Assembly: GCA_965662775.1 (NCBI GenBank)
Contig: CBFIIW010000005.1
Location: 66,951-130,950 of the forward strand
Reading direction: 5' to 3'
Source: UBA7985 sp002690455
GTDB lineage: Bacteria; Pseudomonadota; Alphaproteobacteria; UBA7985
Length of the DNA: 64,000 nt
The notes beneath the pieces are model-generated. The model saw only the letters and a list, made by a program, of their open reading frames with translations, had not been told where the DNA came from and did no database searches. The translations under genes and the position numbers were made by a program. Shown here piece after piece: positions 1 to 8,217 of the stretch; the first letter of the stretch is position 1, and every line of letters begins with the position of its first letter.

Positions 1-1
1 C

Positions 2-772
2 GGCAGTAAGCATCGGTTGACCCCAGAAGATTCAATGCACATCCAGCACCTACTGGGCTCGACCATCACAATGGCGCTGGATGAATGCACACCGTACCCC
101 ATCGACAAGTTAGGGGCAGATACGTCAATGCAGTTGTCCATGCGCTGGGCCAAGCGCTCGCGGGAGGCGTGGGTCGACCGGCCCGGATACGGCATCTATG
201 GCATCGCGCAAGGCTCGACTTTTGCCGATCTACGCGAGGAATCGATCCGCGCTCTGGAGCCCATGGACTTCCATGGCATCGCCGTCGGCGGGCTGGCCGT
301 GGGCGAAGGACAAGAGCTGATGTTCGAGACATTGGACAGCTGCGAACCGTTCCTGCCGCACCACAAGCCCCGTTATCTCATGGGCGTGGGAAAGCCGCTG
401 GATCTTGTCGGTGCCGTCCGACGCGGAATTGACCAGTTCGACTGCGTGCTGCCGACCCGTTCTGGCCGGACGGGGCAGGCCTTCACCCGGCGCGGGCCGA
501 TTAACATGCGCAACGCCCGGCACCAGGATGATCCCCGCCCGATAGATGAGGACTGCAGTTGTCCTGCATGCCGTAACTACTCACGCGCCTATATTCGTCA
601 TCTGCACCGTGCTGATGAAATGCTCGGCGCTATGCTGTTGTCGTGGCACAATATCCAGCACTATCAGGATCTGATGGCGCGGATGCGCTCAGCCATTGAG
701 GCAGGTGCATTCGCAGACTTTGAGGCTGGAGTGGTTGCAGATTATGCCCGAGGCGACATCGACCCCCTTTGA
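2..772 (+). CDS. tgt: tRNA-guanine transglycosylase, C-terminal part (cut by window edge)
   Basis: Tgt exchanges guanine 34 in the anticodons of Asp, Asn, His and Tyr tRNAs for the queuosine precursor preQ1. The frame is open at the left edge, so roughly the first third of this enzyme of about 375 residues lies outside; an in-frame TTG at 17 is not the true start. Visible are the substrate-binding stretch GYGIYGIAQGS, the segment FDCVLPTRSGRTG containing the nucleophilic aspartate, and the zinc site CSCPAC with a distal histidine in LLSWHNIQ. The 3' end overlaps the next gene, queG, which acts later in the same pathway, so the two are probably cotranscribed and translationally coupled. The family call is very secure. 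Confidence 0.96.
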   Translation, partial: GSKHRLTPEDSMHIQHLLGSTITMALDECTPYPIDKLGADTSMQLSMRWAKRSREAWVDRPGYGIYGIAQGSTFADLREESIRALEPMDFHGIAVGGLAVGEGQELMFETLDSCEPFLPHHKPRYLMGVGKPLDLVGAVRRGIDQFDCVLPTRSGRTGQAFTRRGPINMRNARHQDDPRPIDEDCSCPACRNYSRAYIRHLHRADEMLGAMLLSWHNIQHYQDLMARMRSAIEAGAFADFEAGVVADYARGDIDPL

Positions 773-1847
773 CCCCGCGGAGCTGAAACAGCGGATTGAG
801 GTTAGAGCCCGAGCACTGGGCTTCGACACGGTCGGCTTTGGCCCGGCGCAGATCCCGGCTCGCAACCGCGCGCGCTACAGGGACTTCGTTGCCAGTGGTC
901 AGCATGGCACCATGGACTGGATGGAACGGCGGCTAGACGAGCGCGTCGACCCACAGACCCTGTGGACCGGAGCAAAATCAGTGATCGTCGTCGGCCTGAA
1001 CTACGGCCCGGATAGCGACCCGCTAGACCGGCTACACGATCAAAGCCGTGCAAATTTCTCCGTCTATGCCGAAAACCGTGACTACCACGATATCCTGAAG
1101 AAGCGACTCAAGCAGCTCGGCCGCTGGATCAGTGAAGAAACCGGGCAGGCGCTCAAGGTCTTCGTTGATACAGCTCCGGTGCCCGAAAAGGCACTCGCCG
1201 CCCAGACCGTGGTGGGCTGGCAGGGAAAGCACAGCAATCTGGTATCACAGGATTTCGGATCGTGGCTGTTCCTGGGGCTGGTCTACCTTGGCTTTGAACT
1301 ACCTTCCGACGCGCCGAGTGACGACCACTGCGGCAGCTGCAACCGCTGCATTGACATCTGCCCCACAGCCGCGATTCCTGCGCCTTACCAGCTAGACGCC
1401 ACACGCTGCCTCGCCTACCTGAGCATCGAACACGACGGCCCGATCCCGGTTGAGTTCCGCGCGGCGATGGGCAACCGCATATACGGATGCGACGACTGCC
1501 TCGCCGTGTGTCCTTGGAACAAGTTTGCGCAGGCAACGGCAGAAGCTGGATTTCAGCCACGGTCGCTGCTCAGCAACCCTCGGCTGCTGGACTTTGTTGG
1601 CTATGATGACGCGCAATTCCGCGCCGCCTTTGCCGGCTCACCGGTCAAGCGGATGGGTATCGTCCGCTTCCTGCGCAATCTCGCGATTTGTCTGGGGAAT
1701 TCCGGCGACGAAAAAGCGCGCGGGCCGTTGGAACAGCTCGCGCGCCATGAAAACGCTGTAGTGGCTGACAGCGCCGTCTGGGCGCAGGCTCAGCTTCTGC
1801 CTAAAGCGACGACAACGCCAACGGCGCCGATAACGGCAGGCCGTTAG
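744..1847 (+). CDS. queG: Epoxyqueuosine reductase
   Basis: QueG reduces epoxyqueuosine to queuosine in tRNA, the last pathway step, using cobalamin and two [4Fe-4S] clusters. Both ferredoxin-like cluster motifs are present, CGSCNRCIDICP and CDDCLAVCPWNKFA, followed by a HEAT-like C-terminal segment (VKRMGIVRFLRNLAIC). The start is placed at ATG 744, giving 367 residues and N-terminus MPEATSTPFD; an upstream in-frame ATG at 696 would add 16 unlikely residues. The gene overlaps tgt by 29 nt. Its TAG stop abuts the rpmB stop codon on the other strand with no intervening base. The class and pathway are secure; the exact start is likely. Confidence 0.95.
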   Translation: MPEATSTPFDPAELKQRIEVRARALGFDTVGFGPAQIPARNRARYRDFVASGQHGTMDWMERRLDERVDPQTLWTGAKSVIVVGLNYGPDSDPLDRLHDQSRANFSVYAENRDYHDILKKRLKQLGRWISEETGQALKVFVDTAPVPEKALAAQTVVGWQGKHSNLVSQDFGSWLFLGLVYLGFELPSDAPSDDHCGSCNRCIDICPTAAIPAPYQLDATRCLAYLSIEHDGPIPVEFRAAMGNRIYGCDDCLAVCPWNKFAQATAEAGFQPRSLLSNPRLLDFVGYDDAQFRAAFAGSPVKRMGIVRFLRNLAICLGNSGDEKARGPLEQLARHENAVVADSAVWAQAQLLPKATTTPTAPITAGR

Positions 1848-2138
1848 TTAAGCCGCGACAGCCTGTGCCTTGACCAACCGCTTCTTGATCGCAAGTGCGT
1901 CAGGACCGAGCTTGCGGTTTGGCGTGCCCATCAGAAATGAGTCTAGACCACCATTCTTTTCGATGGTGCGGATGGCACGGGTCGACAAGCGGACGCGAAC
2001 GCCTTCCTTCAGGATGTCGGAATGCAGGGTCGCATTCTGCAGGTTTGGCAGCCAGCGACGACGCGTCTTGTTCATCGCGTGGGATACGTTGTTACCGGAC
2101 TGCGGCTTGCGGCCGACGAAATCACAACGGCGGGACAT
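1848..2138 (-). CDS. rpmB: 50S ribosomal protein L28
   Basis: This is ribosomal protein L28 of the large subunit, 96 residues, matching the alphaproteobacterial length (longer than the roughly 78 residues in E. coli). The N-terminus MSRRCDFVGRKPQSGNNVSHA and the central NKTRRRWLPNLQ are family signatures. The start at 2138 is chosen because the longer upstream frame adds a non-homologous basic tail, and AGGAG lies a few bases upstream on the minus strand. It converges with queG with zero spacing, so the two transcripts must overlap or terminate inside each other's coding region. Confidence 0.96.
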   Translation of the reverse strand: MSRRCDFVGRKPQSGNNVSHAMNKTRRRWLPNLQNATLHSDILKEGVRVRLSTRAIRTIEKNGGLDSFLMGTPNRKLGPDALAIKKRLVKAQAVAA

Positions 2139-2229
2139 AAGCCTCGCTCCTAATCTTCTATCGTGTTTGCACGGATGCAGCTTTCTACGCAAAGACGCCC
2201 GGAAAAGCCAGACCTAAGCTCTGCGAGAC

Positions 2230-4143
2230 TTACTCATCTGCTTCCTGTTGTGAATGCCACATGTGCGCATAAACGCCGTCCCGCTCCAGCAGGGCCTGAT
2301 GCGAGCCTCGCTCTGCAATATTTCCCTTGTCGAGCACAATGATTTCATCGGCATCAACGACGGTCGACAGACGGTGCGCGATAATGAGCGTGGTACGGTC
2401 GCGAGAGACCGCTGCCAGGGAGGCCTGAATCGCCGATTCGGTGTCGGTATCAAGGGCTGAAGTAGCTTCATCAAAGAGCAGTATCGATGGATTTTTAAGG
2501 ATCGTCCGGGCGATTGAGACGCGCTGACGCTCGCCACCAGAAAGCTTGAGCCCACGCTCACCAACACGGGTGTCATAGCCTTCGGGCAGATCAAGAATGA
2601 AGTCATGGATCTGCGCGAGACGGGCGGCTTCGATCACGTCATTGAGTGAGGCATCCGGGCGTCCATACGCGATATTATAGTCGATGGTATCGTTGAACAG
2701 CACCGTGTCCTGCGGCACGATTCCAATGGCGTCCCGCAGGGAGGTTTGCTTCACCTCCCGGATATCCTGCCCGTCGATCCTGATACTGCCGTCCCAGACA
2801 TCATAGAACCGGAACAGCATCCGGCCGATGGTTGACTTACCCGAGCCCGACGGCCCGACGATGGCCAGTGTATCGCCCGCCTTTACGCTGAAATCGAGAT
2901 GGTGGAGGATCTGGCGATCATCGTTATAGCCAAAATTAACTCGCTCAAAATCCAGCTTCCCGCCTTCGATCCGCAGCATCGACGCGCCAGGAATGTCCGG
3001 GATCTCCCGCTCTACTGCGAGCAGGTTGAACATGTATTCCATGTCCACGAGCCCCTGACGAATTTCGCGGTAGGCGAATCCGAGGAAGTTGAGTGGAAGG
3101 TAAAGCTGGATCAAGTAAGCCTGAATCGCGACGAAGTCACCAACCGTCATCTCTCCGGAAAGCACCTGCGGCACTGACAGAGACAGCAGCAGCACCAGGC
3201 CTCCGGCGATAATAACCCCCTGTCCGATGTTGAGAAGCGACAGGGACAGTTGGTTGTTCACGGCCGCCCGCTCATACCCGCGCAGGGCACTGTCAAAGCG
3301 GGTAGCTTCATGCGCCTCGTTAGAGAAGTACTTGACCGTCTCATAGTTGAGCAGAGAGTCGACAGCCTTGGTGGTTGCTTCGGAGTCGGTCTCGTTCATC
3401 ATTCGGCGATACTTGATCCGCCAATCGGTCACCATGACGGTGTAAATGATGTAACCAACGACTGTAACAAAGGTGATGACGGCATAGAGAGCGCCGAAAT
3501 TGAACAGCAGGATCAGGCTGACAATAACAATCGCAAAGGTCGTAGGAACGAGATTAAAGGTCGTCATCCGCAGCACAAATTCGATGCCTTTGGTGCCGCG
3601 CTCGATCGCTCGCGATAAGCCGCCGGTCTGTCGACCAAGGTGAAAGCGCAGGCTCAGCTCGTGCAGATGGCGGAAGGTTTCCAATGCCACCGAGCGGATA
3701 CCATTCTGACCAACAAAGACAAACAACGCTGAACTGATTTCCTGACTACCCTGTGCCAGAAGCCGGGCCAGGCCAAAGGCTGTCACCAGCCCGATCAGCA
3801 GCGTCAACGAAGCAGCCGGAAAACGCCCTTCACCAGCCAGGGCATCGACAGCTGTCGCAAAGACCATAGGCGTAATCGCCAGAAATACCTGCCCCAGCAG
3901 GATTGCGAGGCCTGTCAAAACAAACAACAGTCGCAAACGCGGCCGATCAGCAGGCCAAAGATACCGCAGCAGGGTGAAAGCTGTCAGCCAGGGCTTGCCG
4001 TCTCGCTCGTACGATGCGCGCGGGGCTGAGGGAGAACCGCCAGCAGACGCCGGACGTCGGTCCTTGTCGTCTTCTTTGCCTTTCCCCACCCCGATATGGG
4101 GTGTTGGTGTCCCGTCTGTGTCTTCACGGCTTTTGGCGGTCAT
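2230..4143 (-). CDS. Atm1/HMT1-type ABC exporter (fused permease-ATPase)
   Basis: This 637-residue half-transporter has a six-helix membrane domain at about residues 65-350 and a C-terminal ATPase. The ATPase has Walker A GPSGSGKST (430-438), signature LSGGE (534-538), Walker B ILLFDEATSALD (554-565) and the H-loop His590. The stretch QGLVDMEYMFNLL (363-375) is typical of the Atm1/HMT1 subfamily, whose members export glutathione-linked sulfur or metal species from the cytoplasm. The first 45 residues are hydrophilic and low in complexity. It lies upstream of rpmB and is divergent from gpsA across 102 nt. The family is secure; the substrate is inferred from family membership only. Confidence 0.9.
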   Translation of the reverse strand: MTAKSREDTDGTPTPHIGVGKGKEDDKDRRPASAGGSPSAPRASYERDGKPWLTAFTLLRYLWPADRPRLRLLFVLTGLAILLGQVFLAITPMVFATAVDALAGEGRFPAASLTLLIGLVTAFGLARLLAQGSQEISSALFVFVGQNGIRSVALETFRHLHELSLRFHLGRQTGGLSRAIERGTKGIEFVLRMTTFNLVPTTFAIVIVSLILLFNFGALYAVITFVTVVGYIIYTVMVTDWRIKYRRMMNETDSEATTKAVDSLLNYETVKYFSNEAHEATRFDSALRGYERAAVNNQLSLSLLNIGQGVIIAGGLVLLLSLSVPQVLSGEMTVGDFVAIQAYLIQLYLPLNFLGFAYREIRQGLVDMEYMFNLLAVEREIPDIPGASMLRIEGGKLDFERVNFGYNDDRQILHHLDFSVKAGDTLAIVGPSGSGKSTIGRMLFRFYDVWDGSIRIDGQDIREVKQTSLRDAIGIVPQDTVLFNDTIDYNIAYGRPDASLNDVIEAARLAQIHDFILDLPEGYDTRVGERGLKLSGGERQRVSIARTILKNPSILLFDEATSALDTDTESAIQASLAAVSRDRTTLIIAHRLSTVVDADEIIVLDKGNIAERGSHQALLERDGVYAHMWHSQQEADE

Positions 4144-4245
4144 TCCATATCTTTCGAATTTGTTGCTACGGCTTCATGTGCGGGCTTTGCGTGGTAAGGA
4201 CAAGAGACGACCCGCTATGCCAAAAAACGACTTGGAGCCCTCAAC

Positions 4246-5226
4246 TTGGACAAGCGCAACATTCACGTGATTGGTGCAGGAGAATTCGGCTCTGCGCTTG
4301 CACATGCTTGGTTGCAGGGCGGGCGACAGGTCGCACTCTGGTGCCGCGACGCTCAGCAGGCGGCAATCCTCCGTAAATCAGGGCGCAATCCCAAGGTGCC
4401 GGAATGCCCGTTACTGCCGGGAATTGGTGGCGGCCACCTGGCTGATTTCGCTGTTGATTCTGCCCATGATGTCCTGGTGTTGGCGGTAAAGGCACAGTCA
4501 CAAACTGCGGTTTTTGAGCCCTTGCGCGACCGCTTCGGTTCAAACAATCCCGTGGTCGCGGTTTCTAAGGGCTTTGCCGACGGCAAAGGAACACTGCTCA
4601 GCTCAGCATTGGCGTTGCCGCAGGGAATGGGCGTCCTCAGCGGCCCATCGTTCTCGCTTGATCTGTTCTCGAACAGGCCGACGGCGGTGACGCTGGCTAC
4701 AGAATCCAGCGATGAAGCCCTGTTGGCCTTGCTCAGCACGTCACGCCTCCGATTGTACGCGAGCCGGGATACCGTCGGCGTGCAGGTATGCGGGGCGATG
4801 AAAAATATCGTCGCTATCGCTTGCGGTTGCTCCGACGGTATGGGCTTTGGAGCCAGCGCACGCGCCGCGCTCATGGCGCGGGGGCTGCGGGAACTTGAGC
4901 GCGTGACAGAAGTCTTTGGCGGGGATCCGCGCACCGCGGTGGGGCTCGCTGGGGTCGGCGATCTGGCACTGACCTGTCAGGATGAACAGTCGCGCAATTA
5001 CAGCTTTGGCCATAATCTGGGAGAAGGTCAGTCTGCAGTGGATCTGCTCAGTCGGGGAACCACCGTCGAAGGTGCGGCGGCGGCCTTGAGTCTGATCGCA
5101 TCCGGCCGAGTTTCGGGGCTGTCGCTGCCCATCACCGAGGCCGTGGCCAGACTTTCGCGCGGCGAAGGTTCACCGGTGGAAGAAGTCGCGAACCTTCTCA
5201 GCCGCAGCCTCGCAGTGGATGTCTGA
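4246..5226 (+). CDS. gpsA: Glycerol-3-phosphate dehydrogenase [NAD(P)+]
   Basis: GpsA reduces dihydroxyacetone phosphate to sn-glycerol-3-phosphate for phospholipid synthesis. The protein has 326 residues with an N-terminal Rossmann motif (IGAGEFGSALA), the SKGF segment, the catalytic lysine in GAMKNIVAIACG and the C-terminal helical domain (GLAGVGDLALTC). The start is TTG 4246, supported by GGAG at 4234-4237 with an 8-nt spacer and by full family length; no better ATG exists. It is read divergently from the Atm1-type exporter and converges on the coiled-coil gene 57 nt downstream. Confidence 0.95.
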   Translation: MDKRNIHVIGAGEFGSALAHAWLQGGRQVALWCRDAQQAAILRKSGRNPKVPECPLLPGIGGGHLADFAVDSAHDVLVLAVKAQSQTAVFEPLRDRFGSNNPVVAVSKGFADGKGTLLSSALALPQGMGVLSGPSFSLDLFSNRPTAVTLATESSDEALLALLSTSRLRLYASRDTVGVQVCGAMKNIVAIACGCSDGMGFGASARAALMARGLRELERVTEVFGGDPRTAVGLAGVGDLALTCQDEQSRNYSFGHNLGEGQSAVDLLSRGTTVEGAAAALSLIASGRVSGLSLPITEAVARLSRGEGSPVEEVANLLSRSLAVDV

Positions 5227-5283
5227 AACCGGCGGCGCACACGTTGGCGTTCACGGCGACGGAGGCGTGTGTTGGCCATGGTG

Positions 5284-8061
5284 CTACTCTGCCGCCTGCA
5301 TGACGCCGATCGAGCGGGCGAGAAACACGTAGAGCTTGCCAATGTCGGCCGTAAGGAACGTGGTGTGAAGCAGTTTGGACCGGTCGACTTGATTGGCTTG
5401 GCTGAGCAGGCTGTCAAAGGTTTCCAGATAGCGATCAACTTGTTCGGTGAAGGCCCGGTCCCGCGCATAGAGATCGGCCATGGCACCCGCCCCGACACCG
5501 GCACCAACCGGGCTATATCGCTTGAGCAGACGGCGGACTGAAACGCCGCGGTCTCCGGCTTCGATCGCCCGAACCACATCCGCAGGCAAGTCACCATCGA
5601 GAATGGTGTCAACATCGATCGCGACCTGATGCAGTGACTCAACCATCGAAGCAGCTTCGTTCAGGAAGGCATCCCGCTCACTCTGCTTGACCGTCTGGAG
5701 TAGGCGTTCTGACTGTGTCTTAGCTTCTTCAGAAACCCGTACGAGTGTCAATTGGTGGTTTTCAGCGGCAATTCCGACTTGTTCGAGGATCTGGCGCAGC
5801 TCGTCAGCCTGATCGGCGACCCGTCGTAGTGTGATGTTGCTTTCAGGGTTGGCGGTGAAATCGCGCAAGGTCTGGACTTGGTCGGCGACCAGCGAGGTGG
5901 TGTGTGTCAGCCGCTCAGCCGCCTGACTGGCCGAACTGCTGGCGTCCTGTGCCGTTGCGTCAAAAACGGCTGCCGCGTCCATTAGAGCGGCCTGAGCGCT
6001 ATGGATTGCACCAGCCAGCTGCTGCAGACGGTCGTCAACCTGCCCCTCATCCAGGCCACGATGGAAGTTCTCCGTTAGACCAGCGAGCCGGTTATGGCAG
6101 TCCCAAAGCTGTCCGTTCAGCGCTTCTGTCTGCTGTCGTAGGCCTTCGACCGCCTCTACACTCGCCTGCCCCAATGCTGCGACAGACGTGTTCAGACGCT
6201 CAGGGCCGTCGGCAAGGTTATCAAACAGCGTCTGGGCGCTGGCCAGCGCATCGGTGGTGGCGTGGCGCACCTCGTTGGTGCAGGCCAGCAGACCCTTTGT
6301 CTGCTCATCCATCTGATGGGTCACTTCGGCAGCTGTTTCGCGCAGATGCTCAGCGGCGCGTGGGATCTCCTGCCCCCAGATTACCAACCGTTCCATTTCT
6401 TCACCGGCGGTATCGGTCAGGTCGTGGACAAAGCTGGTGACCAAACGGCGGTAGTTCTCCACCGTCCGCTGAGCGGCGGCATCGATCTGCCGCTGTGCGG
6501 CGTTAAAGGCACCATCCTCGTCTTCGAAACGCTCCTGAAGCGCGCTATCCAGCCGTCGGGCAAGGTGCACAACGGACTCCTCTGCGTGTGCGAAGGCGTT
6601 GTCTTCAGCAGCGGTTGCCATTTCCTGTAGCGCTTCCACGCGCTCAGCCTGGTCTTCCAGAGTTTCCGCCCAGGCATCGCCCAAATCCACATAGCGTTTC
6701 TCTGCGGTTTTGGTGGCCTCTATTAGGGTCGCGGCGACATCTTGTGCGCTGACCTTCAGTGTCGCCTGCACCGATAGTGTCGTATCCTGCAGGCGGCGAG
6801 CCCCGCCATTGAGCGACTCTGTGAGCTGCTCCACCCGGTCGGAGACAACACCAATGTTGCCCGTCAGGCGATCCCCATTTTCAGAAAGTTCTTCGATGGC
6901 CTGCCGTGTGGCACGGGCCGTGTGGGCGCCGACGATATCAGCGGCTTCACGTGCCGAATTCATCAAGGTTTCGACCTTCTTCTCGAACTCCCGCGAGATC
7001 ACATCACCGTAGCCTTCGACGGATGATTGCAGGTGAGAGAGGTGGCCGACCTGTGCTTCGATGGCTTCGTGCAGGGCTTCGGCATGGGTGGCGAGATTAT
7101 CGCCAGCCTGGGCAAACGCGGTGGACTGCTCTTCCAGCCGGTTATGCATTTGATCCGCAACACCGTTGGCATCTTCAGAAACGGACTTGAGCAGGCTGAT
7201 CTGAGATTTCAGCTTTTCAGACATGGTTTCTACGTTATTCAGGGCTTCGCTCGCTGCATCTCGCAGGTTGCGGGTCTCCGCCTCCAGGACCTCGCGGGTG
7301 CGGATTGAGGAGGCTTCTGTTTCAGACTGGGCAGCGTCGAGCAGCTCAAGCCGAGACCATATGGCATCGATCTGCTCATTAAGGCGTGTGTTTGCTGAAC
7401 TCAGCGTTTCCTGGACTTCTTCAATGGGGGTGACAAGGTTGGCGCGGAAGTTCTCTCCGGCTTCCCTGACGTCATCCATGGCGTGCTTCATCCGGTTAAC
7501 CATGCGGTCGATCCGGGCCTCCGCGCCGGACACCTGTTCGGTCTGATCCTGCAGGGTGGCGGACAGCGTAGTGGTTTGCTCATTCACGCGCTCAGAAAGA
7601 GTTTCCAGCACCTCAGACTGGTATTCATAATGACCCGACGCCCGATCAAGAGAGGACAGGATACCACTGGTCACGCCTTGCAGGTGCTCGACCCGCTCTT
7701 CAAAAGCGCGGGTGATGGAGCGGATGTGGCTCTGGGTTTCCTCGGGCATGATGTTGACGGTGCGCAAGACGCTGAGTTCTGACATCATAGCGTTGCGCAT
7801 CCGGGTGCCGACGATCATCAAGCCACACATTAACCAGATCGCCATCAGCGGCAGCAACCCGCCGCAGACCACCAGCCCGACTTCAGCGGGACTCAGCGCG
7901 GCAAATCCCGAAGGACCACCGTAGTAGCCGAACAGGGACCAACCGACAACGAACCATGCGCCCGTCAAAATCGCAGCGATCAGTAGCGCTGGGGTCATCG
8001 ATTCAAACCGGGATTGAGAACGAGATGTGGGCTGGATTGAGGGCTTCATCTGCGCCGCCAT
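5284..8061 (-). CDS. Large membrane-anchored coiled-coil protein, possible polarity or cell-cycle factor
   Basis: I recognise no named orthologue. The start ATG at 8061 has AGGAG 8 nt upstream and gives 925 residues. Two hydrophobic segments lie near the N-terminus (about residues 25-47 and 61-84), separated by a short Gly/Pro/Ser loop. About 750 residues follow that are rich in Ala, Glu, Gln, Arg, Thr and Leu with heptad-like spacing, which I read as a long cytoplasmic coiled coil. The C-terminus (about 830-925) is more globular. The layout, two N-terminal helices plus a very long coiled coil, resembles Caulobacter TipN, but that is analogy of architecture, not demonstrated homology. Chemoreceptor-like or apolipoprotein-like annotations could arise from the coiled coil alone. 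There is no HAMP or methyl-accepting hairpin signature. Confidence 0.85.
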   Translation of the reverse strand: MAAQMKPSIQPTSRSQSRFESMTPALLIAAILTGAWFVVGWSLFGYYGGPSGFAALSPAEVGLVVCGGLLPLMAIWLMCGLMIVGTRMRNAMMSELSVLRTVNIMPEETQSHIRSITRAFEERVEHLQGVTSGILSSLDRASGHYEYQSEVLETLSERVNEQTTTLSATLQDQTEQVSGAEARIDRMVNRMKHAMDDVREAGENFRANLVTPIEEVQETLSSANTRLNEQIDAIWSRLELLDAAQSETEASSIRTREVLEAETRNLRDAASEALNNVETMSEKLKSQISLLKSVSEDANGVADQMHNRLEEQSTAFAQAGDNLATHAEALHEAIEAQVGHLSHLQSSVEGYGDVISREFEKKVETLMNSAREAADIVGAHTARATRQAIEELSENGDRLTGNIGVVSDRVEQLTESLNGGARRLQDTTLSVQATLKVSAQDVAATLIEATKTAEKRYVDLGDAWAETLEDQAERVEALQEMATAAEDNAFAHAEESVVHLARRLDSALQERFEDEDGAFNAAQRQIDAAAQRTVENYRRLVTSFVHDLTDTAGEEMERLVIWGQEIPRAAEHLRETAAEVTHQMDEQTKGLLACTNEVRHATTDALASAQTLFDNLADGPERLNTSVAALGQASVEAVEGLRQQTEALNGQLWDCHNRLAGLTENFHRGLDEGQVDDRLQQLAGAIHSAQAALMDAAAVFDATAQDASSSASQAAERLTHTTSLVADQVQTLRDFTANPESNITLRRVADQADELRQILEQVGIAAENHQLTLVRVSEEAKTQSERLLQTVKQSERDAFLNEAASMVESLHQVAIDVDTILDGDLPADVVRAIEAGDRGVSVRRLLKRYSPVGAGVGAGAMADLYARDRAFTEQVDRYLETFDSLLSQANQVDRSKLLHTTFLTADIGKLYVFLARSIGVMQAAE

Positions 8062-8217
8062 GGGCACTGCTCCTGATCAAAATGCGGGCCCGAAACGGGC
8101 TGAAAATCGCCGACTGCCCTGAAATGGATGGGATCAGCCGCATAATGAATCAAAAAATAGAACAGTTTTACAGAGGCTTCAACGACTATTTTCGCATAAT
8201 ACTCATGGATGCGGCCA

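Noticed and set aside
3250..3618. Plus-strand frame of 122 codons inside the Atm1-type exporter gene
   Set aside because: It lies entirely antisense to a complete, well-conserved ABC exporter gene; no RBS and no family features.
5227..5283. CACACG/CGTGTG repeat as a terminator between gpsA and the coiled-coil gene
   Set aside because: The loop is long and there is no T-run on either strand, so I do not call a terminator.
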